From NCBI GenBank assembly GCA_041623895.1, contig JBFJVZ010000005.1, forward strand, positions 1-45,246: DNA of 45,246 nt, read 5' to 3'. Position 1 is the stretch's first letter. Each line of letters starts with the position of its first letter. The notes beneath the pieces were generated by a model. The model was not told the DNA's origin. It did no database searches and saw only the letters and a list, made by a program, of their open reading frames with translations. Both the position numbers and the translations under genes were made by a program. Shown piece after piece: positions 26,218 to 33,622 of the stretch. The DNA is from JBFJVZ01 sp041623895. Its GTDB lineage: Bacteria > Planctomycetota > Planctomycetia > Pirellulales > Pirellulaceae.

Positions 26218-26716
26218 TTCTTGCCTTCGTCGATTCGATCAAGTGGAGCAATCTGAGGTTCATGACCGGGGCGAAAAACCGTCCCCAAGCCAGTCAAAAA
26301 CGAGCGCGCCGGGCAAGGCCCCGGCGCGCCGCTGAATTGGCGACCTACCTGTAGCCACCGGCCAAGTGGTCATGGCTAGCCAGCAGCGCCAAGTCATACC
26401 GCTAATAAGTGCAATTCGTAGGCCATTGGCGGCCAACAAGACTCACCACCGGTGGAAGGTTCCTCCCGCCGGTGGCGGCTCGGCTGACGGCTCTTGACGG
26501 CAAACTTGACGGGCAAACTTGACGTCGTGGCAAGTTCTTTTCCTGACTGGAGAAAGAGTTGTCGTGGATCGCAACGCCCTCGCTGTGAATCGCAATTTTT
26601 CTCGTAAAATCTCGCCCCCATGAAACGTTAAGACAATTGGTCCGACTTGTGCACCACACCCACCAACAATCTCACTGAGATCCAACTCAAATCAACCCTT
26701 TCGGAGAGTGCAGGCA
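26218..26716. other. Repeat-rich interval between divergent genes
   Basis: This separates the DksA-like gene from the small lysine-rich gene. It contains a 10-bp GC hairpin (26304-26313 with 26320-26329), overlapping palindromes around 26446-26478 (ccaccggtgg, ccgccggtggcgg), and a short tandem direct repeat at 26493-26524. No larger gene is credible. Confidence 0.55.
26493..26524. repeat. Three tandem cttgacg units
   Basis: cttgacggcaaa, cttgacgggcaaa and cttgacg follow one another with a 12-13 bp period. Each contains TTGACG, which resembles a -35 hexamer. The period is too long for a one-turn helical register to be exact. It could be a repeated operator or chance slippage. Confidence 0.5.
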
Positions 26717-26839
26717 ATGGCCAATCGTGGCAACCACAAAAAGCCTAAGGGCTTTCACAAGAAACCGGAACCCGTGATCGAAAAGAAGCCGGGTCCGCTC
26801 AGCAAAATCATGGCAAAACAAAGCGGCAAAGGCCGATAG
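26717..26839 (+). CDS. Small lysine-rich protein
   Basis: This is a 40-residue frame starting MANRGNHKKPKGFHKKPEP, very basic with repeated KKP motifs. A ggagag ribosome site lies about 9 nt upstream of the ATG. No family is recognised. The composition suggests nucleic-acid or ribosome association, but that is a guess from charge alone. Confidence 0.45.
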   Translation: MANRGNHKKPKGFHKKPEPVIEKKPGPLSKIMAKQSGKGR

Positions 26840-27189
26840 ACAAGGATTAGCACCCTGGCAATGTCAACGTCGGTCGAATCGGTCCGTGCGCCGGACTCAT
26901 TCGCCGACGTTTTTATTGCGCTACGGGCATTTTTCTTTGCGGTGCCGCCCAGACCATTTGCTTGCATGGCAGCTCAGGCCCAAAAAGTGAAAACTCCCAT
27001 TTTCAAAACGGCGCAACTTCGCTCTATTTTTTGTTGCAGCGAACGAGTTGGGGAAGCATGACGCCTCCGCCTTTCGGGTTCTCGACAATGACGCCGAGCA
27101 TTCGTTCGAGTGATCATTCCACGGGCGTCTGATCCTTATTTAGACGGCTGGGATGCAATCGGTATGTCCCCAACACGGAAGGAATCGAA
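26840..27189. other. Interval upstream of the CsrA fusion gene
   Basis: Short frames here are not convincing. A hairpin around 27018-27051 (caacttcgct pairing with agcgaacgagttg, with a 3-nt bulge) could be a transcript-end or leader structure. A strong ggaagga ribosome site lies just before the next ATG. Confidence 0.4.
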
Positions 27190-27972
27190 ATGCTCGTTCT
27201 CTCACGGCGCGAAAAAGAAAAGATCGTTTTTCCCAATCTCGGCATCACGGTCGAACTGCTTCGGAACAGGGGCAAAGTAGCCCAACTTGGTATCGACGCT
27301 CCACAACACGTGCAGGTCTTGCGTGAGGAGGTTTACCGACGGCAAGGCGGAAAAGACTACTCGGAGCAAGTTGCCAAGACCGCCGATCACCAGCTGCGTA
27401 ACCAATTGAATTCGCTGAGTTTAACTCTCCAGGTGATCCAGAAGCGACTGGCTTGTGGCGACGACAACAGCGATGTTGAGGCGGCGTTGGGCAGTGTGAT
27501 CGACCAACTCAAGTCGCTGGATGGTGGATCGCCGCTGCAGTCATCGACCTCCGCCGAGTTGCAGAAACCGCGAGTTTCAGAATCGCCGGCGACCCGGACT
27601 GCGTTGTTGGTCGACGACAGTGTCAATGAACGAACCTTATTGGCGGAATTGCTGCAGCAGAGCGGTTTCGATGTTTACGTCGTCCCTGATGGCGAGCAAG
27701 CGATGGAGTACTTGAGAACCTGTCGCCAGTTGCCGGACTTTGTGTTGCTGGACATGTGCATGCCAAAGATGAATGGCGTTGAGACGGTCGCGGAAATCCG
27801 TAGTGATCCCGCACTGAACAATGCCAGTTTTAAACTGTTTGCCGTCTCCGGTGCCGACCGAAATGATTTGCAGATTGACATTGGTAGGGAGGGCGTCGAC
27901 CGCTGGTTTTCCAAACCAGTTGATGCCAGGTCGTTGATCCGTGAAATGAATTCCGAGCTGCAGTGCGCGTAG
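27190..27972 (+). CDS. CsrA - DHp-like helix - receiver fusion protein
   Basis: The protein has 260 residues. Residues 1-55 are a CsrA RNA-binding domain. MLVLSRREKEKIVF at the start and VLREEVYRR keep the two RNA-contacting arginines (Arg6 and the Arg equivalent to 44). Residues about 64-110 (DHQLRNQLNSLSLTLQVIQK) look like a histidine-kinase dimerisation helix with candidate phospho-His67, but no ATPase domain follows. Residues about 138-258 are a receiver with Asp188 in LLDMCMPKMNG. CsrA is normally a 60-70 residue dimer that blocks translation. Here RNA binding may be controlled by phosphorylation. A strong ribosome site precedes the ATG. Confidence 0.88.
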   Translation: MLVLSRREKEKIVFPNLGITVELLRNRGKVAQLGIDAPQHVQVLREEVYRRQGGKDYSEQVAKTADHQLRNQLNSLSLTLQVIQKRLACGDDNSDVEAALGSVIDQLKSLDGGSPLQSSTSAELQKPRVSESPATRTALLVDDSVNERTLLAELLQQSGFDVYVVPDGEQAMEYLRTCRQLPDFVLLDMCMPKMNGVETVAEIRSDPALNNASFKLFAVSGADRNDLQIDIGREGVDRWFSKPVDARSLIREMNSELQCA

Positions 27973-27990
27973 TCCGTCACGACACAATCT

Positions 27991-28081
27991 TCTCACTGTG
28001 TGACGCCACTCGGATAACATGCCTGCGGGATGCTGGCGGGTCCTTCGCGGCGCAGCGCACGGACGCGTTCACACAGTGAGA
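27991..28081. repeat. 13-bp inverted repeat with 65-nt spacer
   Basis: tctcactgtgtga at 27991-28003 is exactly complementary to tcacacagtgaga at 28069-28081. It lies 18 bp after the CsrA fusion stop and just before the receiver remnant. It could be a transcript-end structure or the ends of a small insertion. Confidence 0.6.
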
Positions 28082-28094
28082 TTCTTATGGGTGG

Positions 28095-28304
28095 CTACCG
28101 GGGCTGGACGGTTACGAAGTCGCCAGGCAAGCCACCAGGCGGCTGCGCAACTCAAGATCCACGCTGCTTGTGGCCTTGACCGGTTATGGCCAGCAAGACG
28201 ACATCGAGCGGGCATTCAGCGCGGGATTCCAGCATCATCTCGTCAAACCCATCGACGCCGAAAAGCTGGAATCGCTGCTGCGGACACCGATCGCACCGCG
28301 ATAA
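28095..28304 (+). pseudogene. Receiver-domain C-terminal remnant
   Basis: A 69-codon stretch reads LPGLDGYEVARQATRRL, then LVALTGYGQQDDIERAFSAG, then HHLVKPIDAEKLESLL and a stop. These are the beta3-alpha5 features of a receiver domain, including the conserved Lys-Pro. The phospho-acceptor Asp segment and everything before it are missing, and no start codon or ribosome site fits. It appears to be the tail of a decayed response regulator or hybrid kinase. Confidence 0.65.
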
Positions 28305-28677
28305 ACTCGGCACCACTCGATCTCGGTGAGTTCAAATCTGAATCGTGGTCGTGGCACGCGTCTGAGCTTGCCCTCCACTGCCATCTTGGCAAATTTCTTT
28401 TCGAACTCTGGCAAGGGTTTTGGCACCATCAGTAGTCGACAATGGCGAAACTCTATTATTTCCTGTTAAAAAGAACACTTATCAAGACACAATCGCCGAC
28501 TCTCCGCGGCCAACGCCATTTTTGGCATGGCGTTTGTCTAAAGCGGGGGTAGCGAAAGGCCGGAAGTCATTCCGACCTCCGCTACAGAGAACCGCAACTG
28601 CAGTAAACGGTCGTCTAGGCGATGTCGATTTCATCACTTAGCGTCAGTTCTGTCCCATTCCCTTTTTGAGGCTTCGG

Positions 28678-29490
28678 ATGCCTGAGCAAACCTGGCAAAT
28701 TCATGTTGGTGACGGTCCTTTAGTGGCCACCGCAATCCATGCAGGCAGCGGCTTGCACGAAGAAACCCACCCGCACATTGCACTTGAGGAACACGAACGA
28801 CTGCGGGAGGAAGATCCGTTTACCGATCTCTGGACAGAAGTCGCTCCGACCCGAGTGATCGGCATGCGCTCTCGGTTTGAGGTCGATCTGAATCGCCCGC
28901 GAGAGAAGGCGGTTTACCGCACGCCGGAAGATGCCTGGGGGCTGAAGGTCTGGAAAGAATCGATCCCTGAGCATGCCGCCAGCCGTTCGCTGAGTCAGTA
29001 TGACGCTTTCTATCAGACGCTCGAAACGCTTTATACTGAGATCTCCGCGCGGCACGGGAGCTTCGTCGTCTATGACCTGCACACGTACAACCATCGCCGC
29101 TCAGGTCCCGACGGACCTCACGCTGACGATCACGGCAATCCGCAAGTCAACATCGGCACAGGGACCATGCGCAACCGAGACAAGTTTGGCGGCCTGATCG
29201 ACCGGTTCATTAGTGACCTGGCATCCTTTGACTTCCCCGGCGGCAAGCTGGACGTGCGTGAAAATGTCAAGTTTCTTGGCGGTCAGCATGCCCGCTGGAC
29301 CCACGAGCGATTTCCCGAGTCAGCATGTGTCCTGGCAATCGAATTCAAGAAGTTCTTCATGGACGAGTGGACCGGCCAGCCCGATATGACGTTGGTGCAG
29401 GCGATTGGTGACGCTCTGAGGGCGACGATACCGGGCGTCATGGGAGAACTTTCCACGCTGACCGGCCCTGGTCGCCCCATCGCCGATTAA
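28678..29490 (+). CDS. N-formylglutamate amidohydrolase-family protein, block 2
   Basis: The protein has 270 residues from ATG 28678, with gagg about 6 nt upstream. A TTG at 28666 is an alternative. Visible motifs are IHAGSGLHEETHPHIALEEH near the start, YDLHTYNHRR in the centre and AIEFKKFFMDEWTG near the end, consistent with zinc-dependent FGase-fold hydrolases. It is longer and clearly diverged from the homologue at 7957-8664. It is the first gene of a seven-gene same-strand run with DUF1704 and ATP-grasp genes. This association argues for hydrolysis of a dedicated amide product and not histidine catabolism. Confidence 0.8.
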   Translation: MPEQTWQIHVGDGPLVATAIHAGSGLHEETHPHIALEEHERLREEDPFTDLWTEVAPTRVIGMRSRFEVDLNRPREKAVYRTPEDAWGLKVWKESIPEHAASRSLSQYDAFYQTLETLYTEISARHGSFVVYDLHTYNHRRSGPDGPHADDHGNPQVNIGTGTMRNRDKFGGLIDRFISDLASFDFPGGKLDVRENVKFLGGQHARWTHERFPESACVLAIEFKKFFMDEWTGQPDMTLVQAIGDALRATIPGVMGELSTLTGPGRPIAD

Positions 29491-29504
29491 CACTTATCGT
29501 ATTG

Positions 29505-31469
29505 ATGATCAAGAATATCGACACAACAGCCAGGAAGAACAAGATTGCCAAACGCAAAGCCGAGATTTCCGAGCATCTGATCGAGGCCGTTTGCCTTCGG
29601 CTTTCGCGAAATGAGCGTGTGCGACGCACGATCCCAGGCAAGGGGCGTCTCCACATCGATCGGCAGGTCCCGTTTCTCTGTGTCTACCGTCAGCCTCCGG
29701 AATATGAAGATGCCGGCACCGAGCGTTTGGTCAAAGGGGAAGCAAGTTACTTGATCGCACCCGGGGCCCCGGAGTTTCAACTCAGTTTGTCAACCTTGGT
29801 TGGCCGCGTTGCGGAAACGCTGTCAGCCGAATTCGGCGCTTTTCTGATTGTCGAAATCTGGGCGGCCCCCGACGGTGGCAGGGCGAACGATCCGGCCGTG
29901 CCCACGGTGTTGCCGACGTTTACGATTCACGCCCCCAAGACCGCCAAGATGACCCGGACGATCGAGGCGATGGAGAAGCGTCTGAAGCGGATCAAGGTGC
30001 TCAAGCAGGGCGTCGAGGTGACCGTGATCCGCAACGGAGTTGTACATCCGCCTGAATACGCGCCGCTGCTCTCGGCGGAGGAAGCCCGCGCACTGAATTG
30101 CTCGCTGATCGGTCTGGTCGTCCCACCCGTGTTTCGCAAACCGAATTCGACCAAAGAGTTTCCCTTGCTGATCAGTTCGCTGCGGCGCAGCATCAGTTTG
30201 GCCTTGCGACAAAGTTACTTCGAGTTCGCTCGCTCGCGGACAACCCATCGGCCGCCCCATTACCATGCCCTTGGTCGCAAAGCAGTTGTCAAGGCGGTCT
30301 GGGACATCGACCGCCAACTCGCGGCCGTCAGCAATCAATTCGACTACTTACTGCAACTGACACCGGTCAACACCCATGCCGCCTGGAAGCAGTTTGAAGC
30401 CGATGATTTTGACGAGGTCCCCGAGTTTCACTATCGACCGCTACCCGTCGATCCGACGCTGCTGAAACGTGAACTCTACAAAATCCCCATCGAACGGGTC
30501 GAGGATCCGGCACTGCAACGACTCTTTCGCGAGAAACAGGAAGAGCTGGAACTGAAACTGACCATGCTCCGTGACCGCGATACCAATCGCTTTTTGTACG
30601 AAAGTTTGACGCTGTTCGGTGGTGTGAAAGATCGTCTGCTGGCGCTGGCTCAGTCACTGCTACAACAACTGGCGGGAAAGAAAGACCGCGAGGAAGGCCC
30701 AAAAGTTGACGCCGATGCATTTGCCAAACGGGCAGAAGCAGAAATCGAGTTCTATCGGCAAGGTTTCCCGGACTTCAACGCCAGGGTGGTCGTGACCGAC
30801 GATGTGAGCGGGCTAATCGTTTCCCGCGGCCGGTTGATGGTCAGTCCCGATATGAGTGTCCCACCGACGCGTGTGGATGCCTTGTTGGCTCACGAAGTCG
30901 GCACCCATTTGCTCACCTATTACAACGGGCGATCACAACCGTTCCAACAACTCTATTCGGGATTGGCAGGATACGAAGAGCTGCAAGAAGGATTGGCGGT
31001 GCTATCGGAATACCTGGTCGATGGCCTCAGTTGCACCAGAATGAAGCAACTCGCTGCTCGTGTCGTCGCGGTTCGTCACTTGACTGACGGAGCCACATTT
31101 GTCGACACGTTTCGCGAACTGACGCGCGAGTATGGTTTTGCCAAGCGGCCGGCGTACAACATCACGATGCGAGTCTTCCGCGGCGGTGGACTCACCAAGG
31201 ACGCGGTCTATCTGCGCGGACTGGTCGCGATCTTGAAGTACGTCAAGCAAGGCGGTGATCTGAATCCCTTGCTGGTCGGCAAAATGGCCCTCGATCACAT
31301 TCCCATCATCAAAGAACTGCAGTACCGCAAAGTGCTTCAGCCCGCACCCGTCACGCCCAGCTACTTGACCGACCCCAGCGCGATCGTCAGGCTGCAAAGC
31401 CTGCAAACCCAAGAGCTATCGCTGCTGGATCTCGTGGCCGCACCACCGGCTAATGAAAGCAGCAAATGA
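29505..31469 (+). CDS. DUF1704 (QEGLA) metallopeptidase-like protein A
   Basis: The protein has 654 residues. The catalytic-looking HExxxH motif HEVGTH is at residues 463-468 and the family-defining QEGLA at 494-498, whose Glu is a likely third metal ligand or catalytic residue. The family is annotated in bacteria as flavohemoglobin expression-modulating QEGLA protein, and it is the family of human MATCAP, a tubulin tyrosine carboxypeptidase. Zinc-dependent removal of a C-terminal residue is therefore plausible but not shown for bacterial members. The start is ATG 29505, or TTG 29502, with no strong ribosome site. Its stop overlaps the next start (ATGA). Confidence 0.85.
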   Translation: MIKNIDTTARKNKIAKRKAEISEHLIEAVCLRLSRNERVRRTIPGKGRLHIDRQVPFLCVYRQPPEYEDAGTERLVKGEASYLIAPGAPEFQLSLSTLVGRVAETLSAEFGAFLIVEIWAAPDGGRANDPAVPTVLPTFTIHAPKTAKMTRTIEAMEKRLKRIKVLKQGVEVTVIRNGVVHPPEYAPLLSAEEARALNCSLIGLVVPPVFRKPNSTKEFPLLISSLRRSISLALRQSYFEFARSRTTHRPPHYHALGRKAVVKAVWDIDRQLAAVSNQFDYLLQLTPVNTHAAWKQFEADDFDEVPEFHYRPLPVDPTLLKRELYKIPIERVEDPALQRLFREKQEELELKLTMLRDRDTNRFLYESLTLFGGVKDRLLALAQSLLQQLAGKKDREEGPKVDADAFAKRAEAEIEFYRQGFPDFNARVVVTDDVSGLIVSRGRLMVSPDMSVPPTRVDALLAHEVGTHLLTYYNGRSQPFQQLYSGLAGYEELQEGLAVLSEYLVDGLSCTRMKQLAARVVAVRHLTDGATFVDTFRELTREYGFAKRPAYNITMRVFRGGGLTKDAVYLRGLVAILKYVKQGGDLNPLLVGKMALDHIPIIKELQYRKVLQPAPVTPSYLTDPSAIVRLQSLQTQELSLLDLVAAPPANESSK

Positions 31470-32497
31470 AGCTTGGTATCGTTGTAAATGTGATGGACAG
31501 CGACGAGGCCGGCGCAACGACGTACCGGCTGGCCGCCGACGCGATTAATCTGGGGCACGAAGTCTGGGTCATGAGCACGGGAAACTTGTGCTACAACCCT
31601 CACGATACCATCGGAGCACTGGCGCGGACCGTTCCTCCCGGGCGCTACACGTCGGCTCGATTCCTGGATGTCTTTAAGAGCAATAAAGCGATTTCAAAAT
31701 GGATCGAAGTCGATGCCTTGGACGTTTTACTATTGCGCAGCAATCCATCGGTCCAACGCGGTTGGGCACAATCCGCCGGCATCCATTTCAGCCGGCTGGC
31801 GATGCGTCATGGCGTGATCGTGCTGAATGACCCCAACGGTTTATCCAAAGCGATGAACAAGCTGTACCTGCAAACCTTTCCCGAATCGGTCCGGCCGCAG
31901 ACGCTGGTCACCCGCAGCCTGGATCGAATAGCGGATTTTCTACACCAGCAGGGCACCGTCATTATCAAACCCCTGCAAGGCTCCGGAGGCACTGGCGTGT
32001 TTGTTGCCCGCAGCAATGAAGATCACAACTTAGAAGAGATCTTTGAAGCGGTCAGCCGTGACGGGTACGTGATTGCCCAGGAATACTTGCCGGCTGCGGC
32101 CGCAGGCGACACAAGATTGTTTTTGATGAACGGGTTGCCACTTCGATACAAAGGCAAATACGCGGCGTTCCGGCGAATTCGCAGCGGCGACGACATCCGC
32201 AGCAACATCCATGCGGGTGGCCGGCTGCGCCGTGCCGAGTTGGACGACACCATGTTCTCGCTCGCCGAAATGGTTCGACCTCGCCTGGTCGAAGACGGCA
32301 TGTTTCTGGTCGGGTTGGATATCGTCGGCGACAAGCTGATGGAGATCAACGTGTTTTCACCCGGCGGCTTGGGCAGCGCGCAGAAGTTTGAAAAAACCAA
32401 CTTCACGCTAGCCGTCCTCGAAGCGCTGGAGCGAAAAGTAAATTACATGCAGTACTACCGTCGCAATTTCAGCAACACGGAACTTGCAACACTTTAA
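31466..32497 (+). CDS. GshB-like ATP-grasp ligase 1
   Basis: The protein has 343 residues. It resembles prokaryotic glutathione synthetase throughout. It has an N-terminal Rossmann-like domain (MKLGIVVNVMDSDEAGATTY), the ATP-binding loop KPLQGSGGTGVFVA, a QEYLPAAAAGDTRLF strand, SNIHAGGR (compare NLAAGGR in GshB) and the metal site GLDIVGDKLMEINVFSPGG. It is translationally coupled to the upstream DUF1704 gene by ATGA. It is the most diverged of the three ligases here, with shorter spacing in the N-terminal third. No gamma-glutamylcysteine context supports a glutathione role. The amino acid it attaches is unknown. Confidence 0.85.
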   Translation: MKLGIVVNVMDSDEAGATTYRLAADAINLGHEVWVMSTGNLCYNPHDTIGALARTVPPGRYTSARFLDVFKSNKAISKWIEVDALDVLLLRSNPSVQRGWAQSAGIHFSRLAMRHGVIVLNDPNGLSKAMNKLYLQTFPESVRPQTLVTRSLDRIADFLHQQGTVIIKPLQGSGGTGVFVARSNEDHNLEEIFEAVSRDGYVIAQEYLPAAAAGDTRLFLMNGLPLRYKGKYAAFRRIRSGDDIRSNIHAGGRLRRAELDDTMFSLAEMVRPRLVEDGMFLVGLDIVGDKLMEINVFSPGGLGSAQKFEKTNFTLAVLEALERKVNYMQYYRRNFSNTELATL

Positions 32498-32536
32498 CCG
32501 TCAGATGTGTGCCGGCACTCATCGGCATTATTTCAC

Positions 32537-32556
32537 GGTGCCTGCCAGCAGGCACC
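32537..32556. repeat. Intercistronic 8-bp hairpin
   Basis: ggtgcctg at 32537-32544 pairs perfectly with caggcacc at 32549-32556 around ccag. A 10-bp palindrome gtgccggcac lies just upstream. No T run follows. The hairpin lies between ligase 1 and ligase 2 and could lower read-through or stabilise a processed message. Confidence 0.65.
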
Positions 32557-32578
32557 CCAATCCTCCGAAGGAATAAAG

Positions 32579-33622
32579 ATGAAAATTGGATTTCTGGTCA
32601 ATGATGTGCTCACCGAAGAAGCCGGCTTCACAACAACACGGCTCGGCTGGGAAGCCGTCAATCAAGGGCACGAAGTCTTTGTACTGGGCGTCGGTGATCT
32701 GGCCTATGATCCCGACGAATCGATTCGCGCCCGCGCGCGGAGCGTGCCGCAAAAGAAATACGGATCGCACGAGTCGTATCTCAGAGACTTACAAGGCGCA
32801 AAATCAATCAAGACTCGCATTACCGTCGACGAACTCGATGTGCTGATGCTCCGCAATGTGCCGTCGGACGACTACCTGAGACGCCCCTGGGCAGCGACAG
32901 CGGCATCGGAATTTGGACGTGTCGCCATGCGTCACGGCGTGATCGTCGTCAATGATCCCACTGGATTGGCCAAAGCAAACACCAAGATGTATTTTCAGTT
33001 GTTTCCAGAGGAAGTGCGGCCGCGGACATTGATCACCCGCGATCGCGATGACATCAAATCATTCGCCAAGGACGAAGGTCGCTGTGTGCTCAAGCCGCTG
33101 CAAGGCTCCGGTGGGGCAAGCGTTTTCCTGGTTCAGGAAAGCGACATTCCCAACTTGAACCAGATGATCGATGCGGTCAGCCGCGACGGTTTCGTGATTT
33201 GCCAGGAGTACTTGCCGGCAGCCGAACAAGGCGACATGCGACTGTTCGTGATGAATGGCCGCCCGCTACAAGTCAAAGGCAAATACGCCGCTTTTCGGCG
33301 CACCCGCAGCGGCGGCGATATGCGAAGCAATATTCACGCCGGCGGCAGACTAGCAGCCGCGGAAATCGGTGACACCGCACTCAAAATCGCTGAAATCGTG
33401 CGGCCCAAGCTCGTCCAAGACGGCATGTTTCTGGTTGGACTGGACATCGTCGGCGACAAGTTGATGGAAATCAATGTCTTCAGTCCCGGCGGCCTGGGCA
33501 GCGCGCAAAAGTTCACCAAAATCAACTTCAACAAGTACGTGATCCATGCGCTTGAACGCAAAGTCAACTACATGCACTTTTACGGTCGCAATTTTGACAA
33601 CGTCGATATGTGCACGCTGTGA
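32579..33622 (+). CDS. GshB-like ATP-grasp ligase 2
   Basis: The protein has 347 residues from ATG 32579, with gaagga nearby upstream. An in-frame start at 32507 precedes the hairpin and is unlikely. It keeps KPLQGSGGASVFLV, CQEYLPAAEQGDMRLFVMNG and GLDIVGDKLMEINVFSPGG, so it should be an active ATP-dependent amide ligase. It is very close to ligase 3 over long runs and clearly closer to it than to ligase 1, which points to a recent duplication. The C-terminal tail GRNFDNVDMCTL is identical to that of ligase 3. The next gene begins in a GTGA overlap. Confidence 0.86.
   Translation: MKIGFLVNDVLTEEAGFTTTRLGWEAVNQGHEVFVLGVGDLAYDPDESIRARARSVPQKKYGSHESYLRDLQGAKSIKTRITVDELDVLMLRNVPSDDYLRRPWAATAASEFGRVAMRHGVIVVNDPTGLAKANTKMYFQLFPEEVRPRTLITRDRDDIKSFAKDEGRCVLKPLQGSGGASVFLVQESDIPNLNQMIDAVSRDGFVICQEYLPAAEQGDMRLFVMNGRPLQVKGKYAAFRRTRSGGDMRSNIHAGGRLAAAEIGDTALKIAEIVRPKLVQDGMFLVGLDIVGDKLMEINVFSPGGLGSAQKFTKINFNKYVIHALERKVNYMHFYGRNFDNVDMCTL

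Larger units (their letters stand above)
27973..28677. other. Interval with a receiver remnant and hairpins
   Basis: No intact gene is confident here. It contains a 13-bp inverted repeat (27991-28003 with 28069-28081), a receiver-domain fragment (28095-28304), an 8-bp stem at 28512-28519/28527-28534 and an imperfect repeat-type hairpin at 28549-28585. A minus-strand frame at 28235-28429, rich in basic residues, is probably not real. The last part precedes amidoligase block 2. A poor sigma-54-like match near 28523 lacks the -12 GC. Confidence 0.5.

Noticed and set aside
28235..28429. Minus-strand basic 64-codon frame
   Set aside because: It overlaps the receiver remnant antisense and has no clear ribosome site or recognisable family.
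28523..28540. Sigma-54 promoter before amidoligase block 2 (ttggcatggcgtttgtc)
   Set aside because: The -12 element lacks the essential GC doublet, and the segment is part of an inverted repeat.
7957..29490. FGase homologues as part of histidine utilisation
   Set aside because: No hutH, hutU or hutI gene is present near either copy, and both are coupled to or run with ligase genes.
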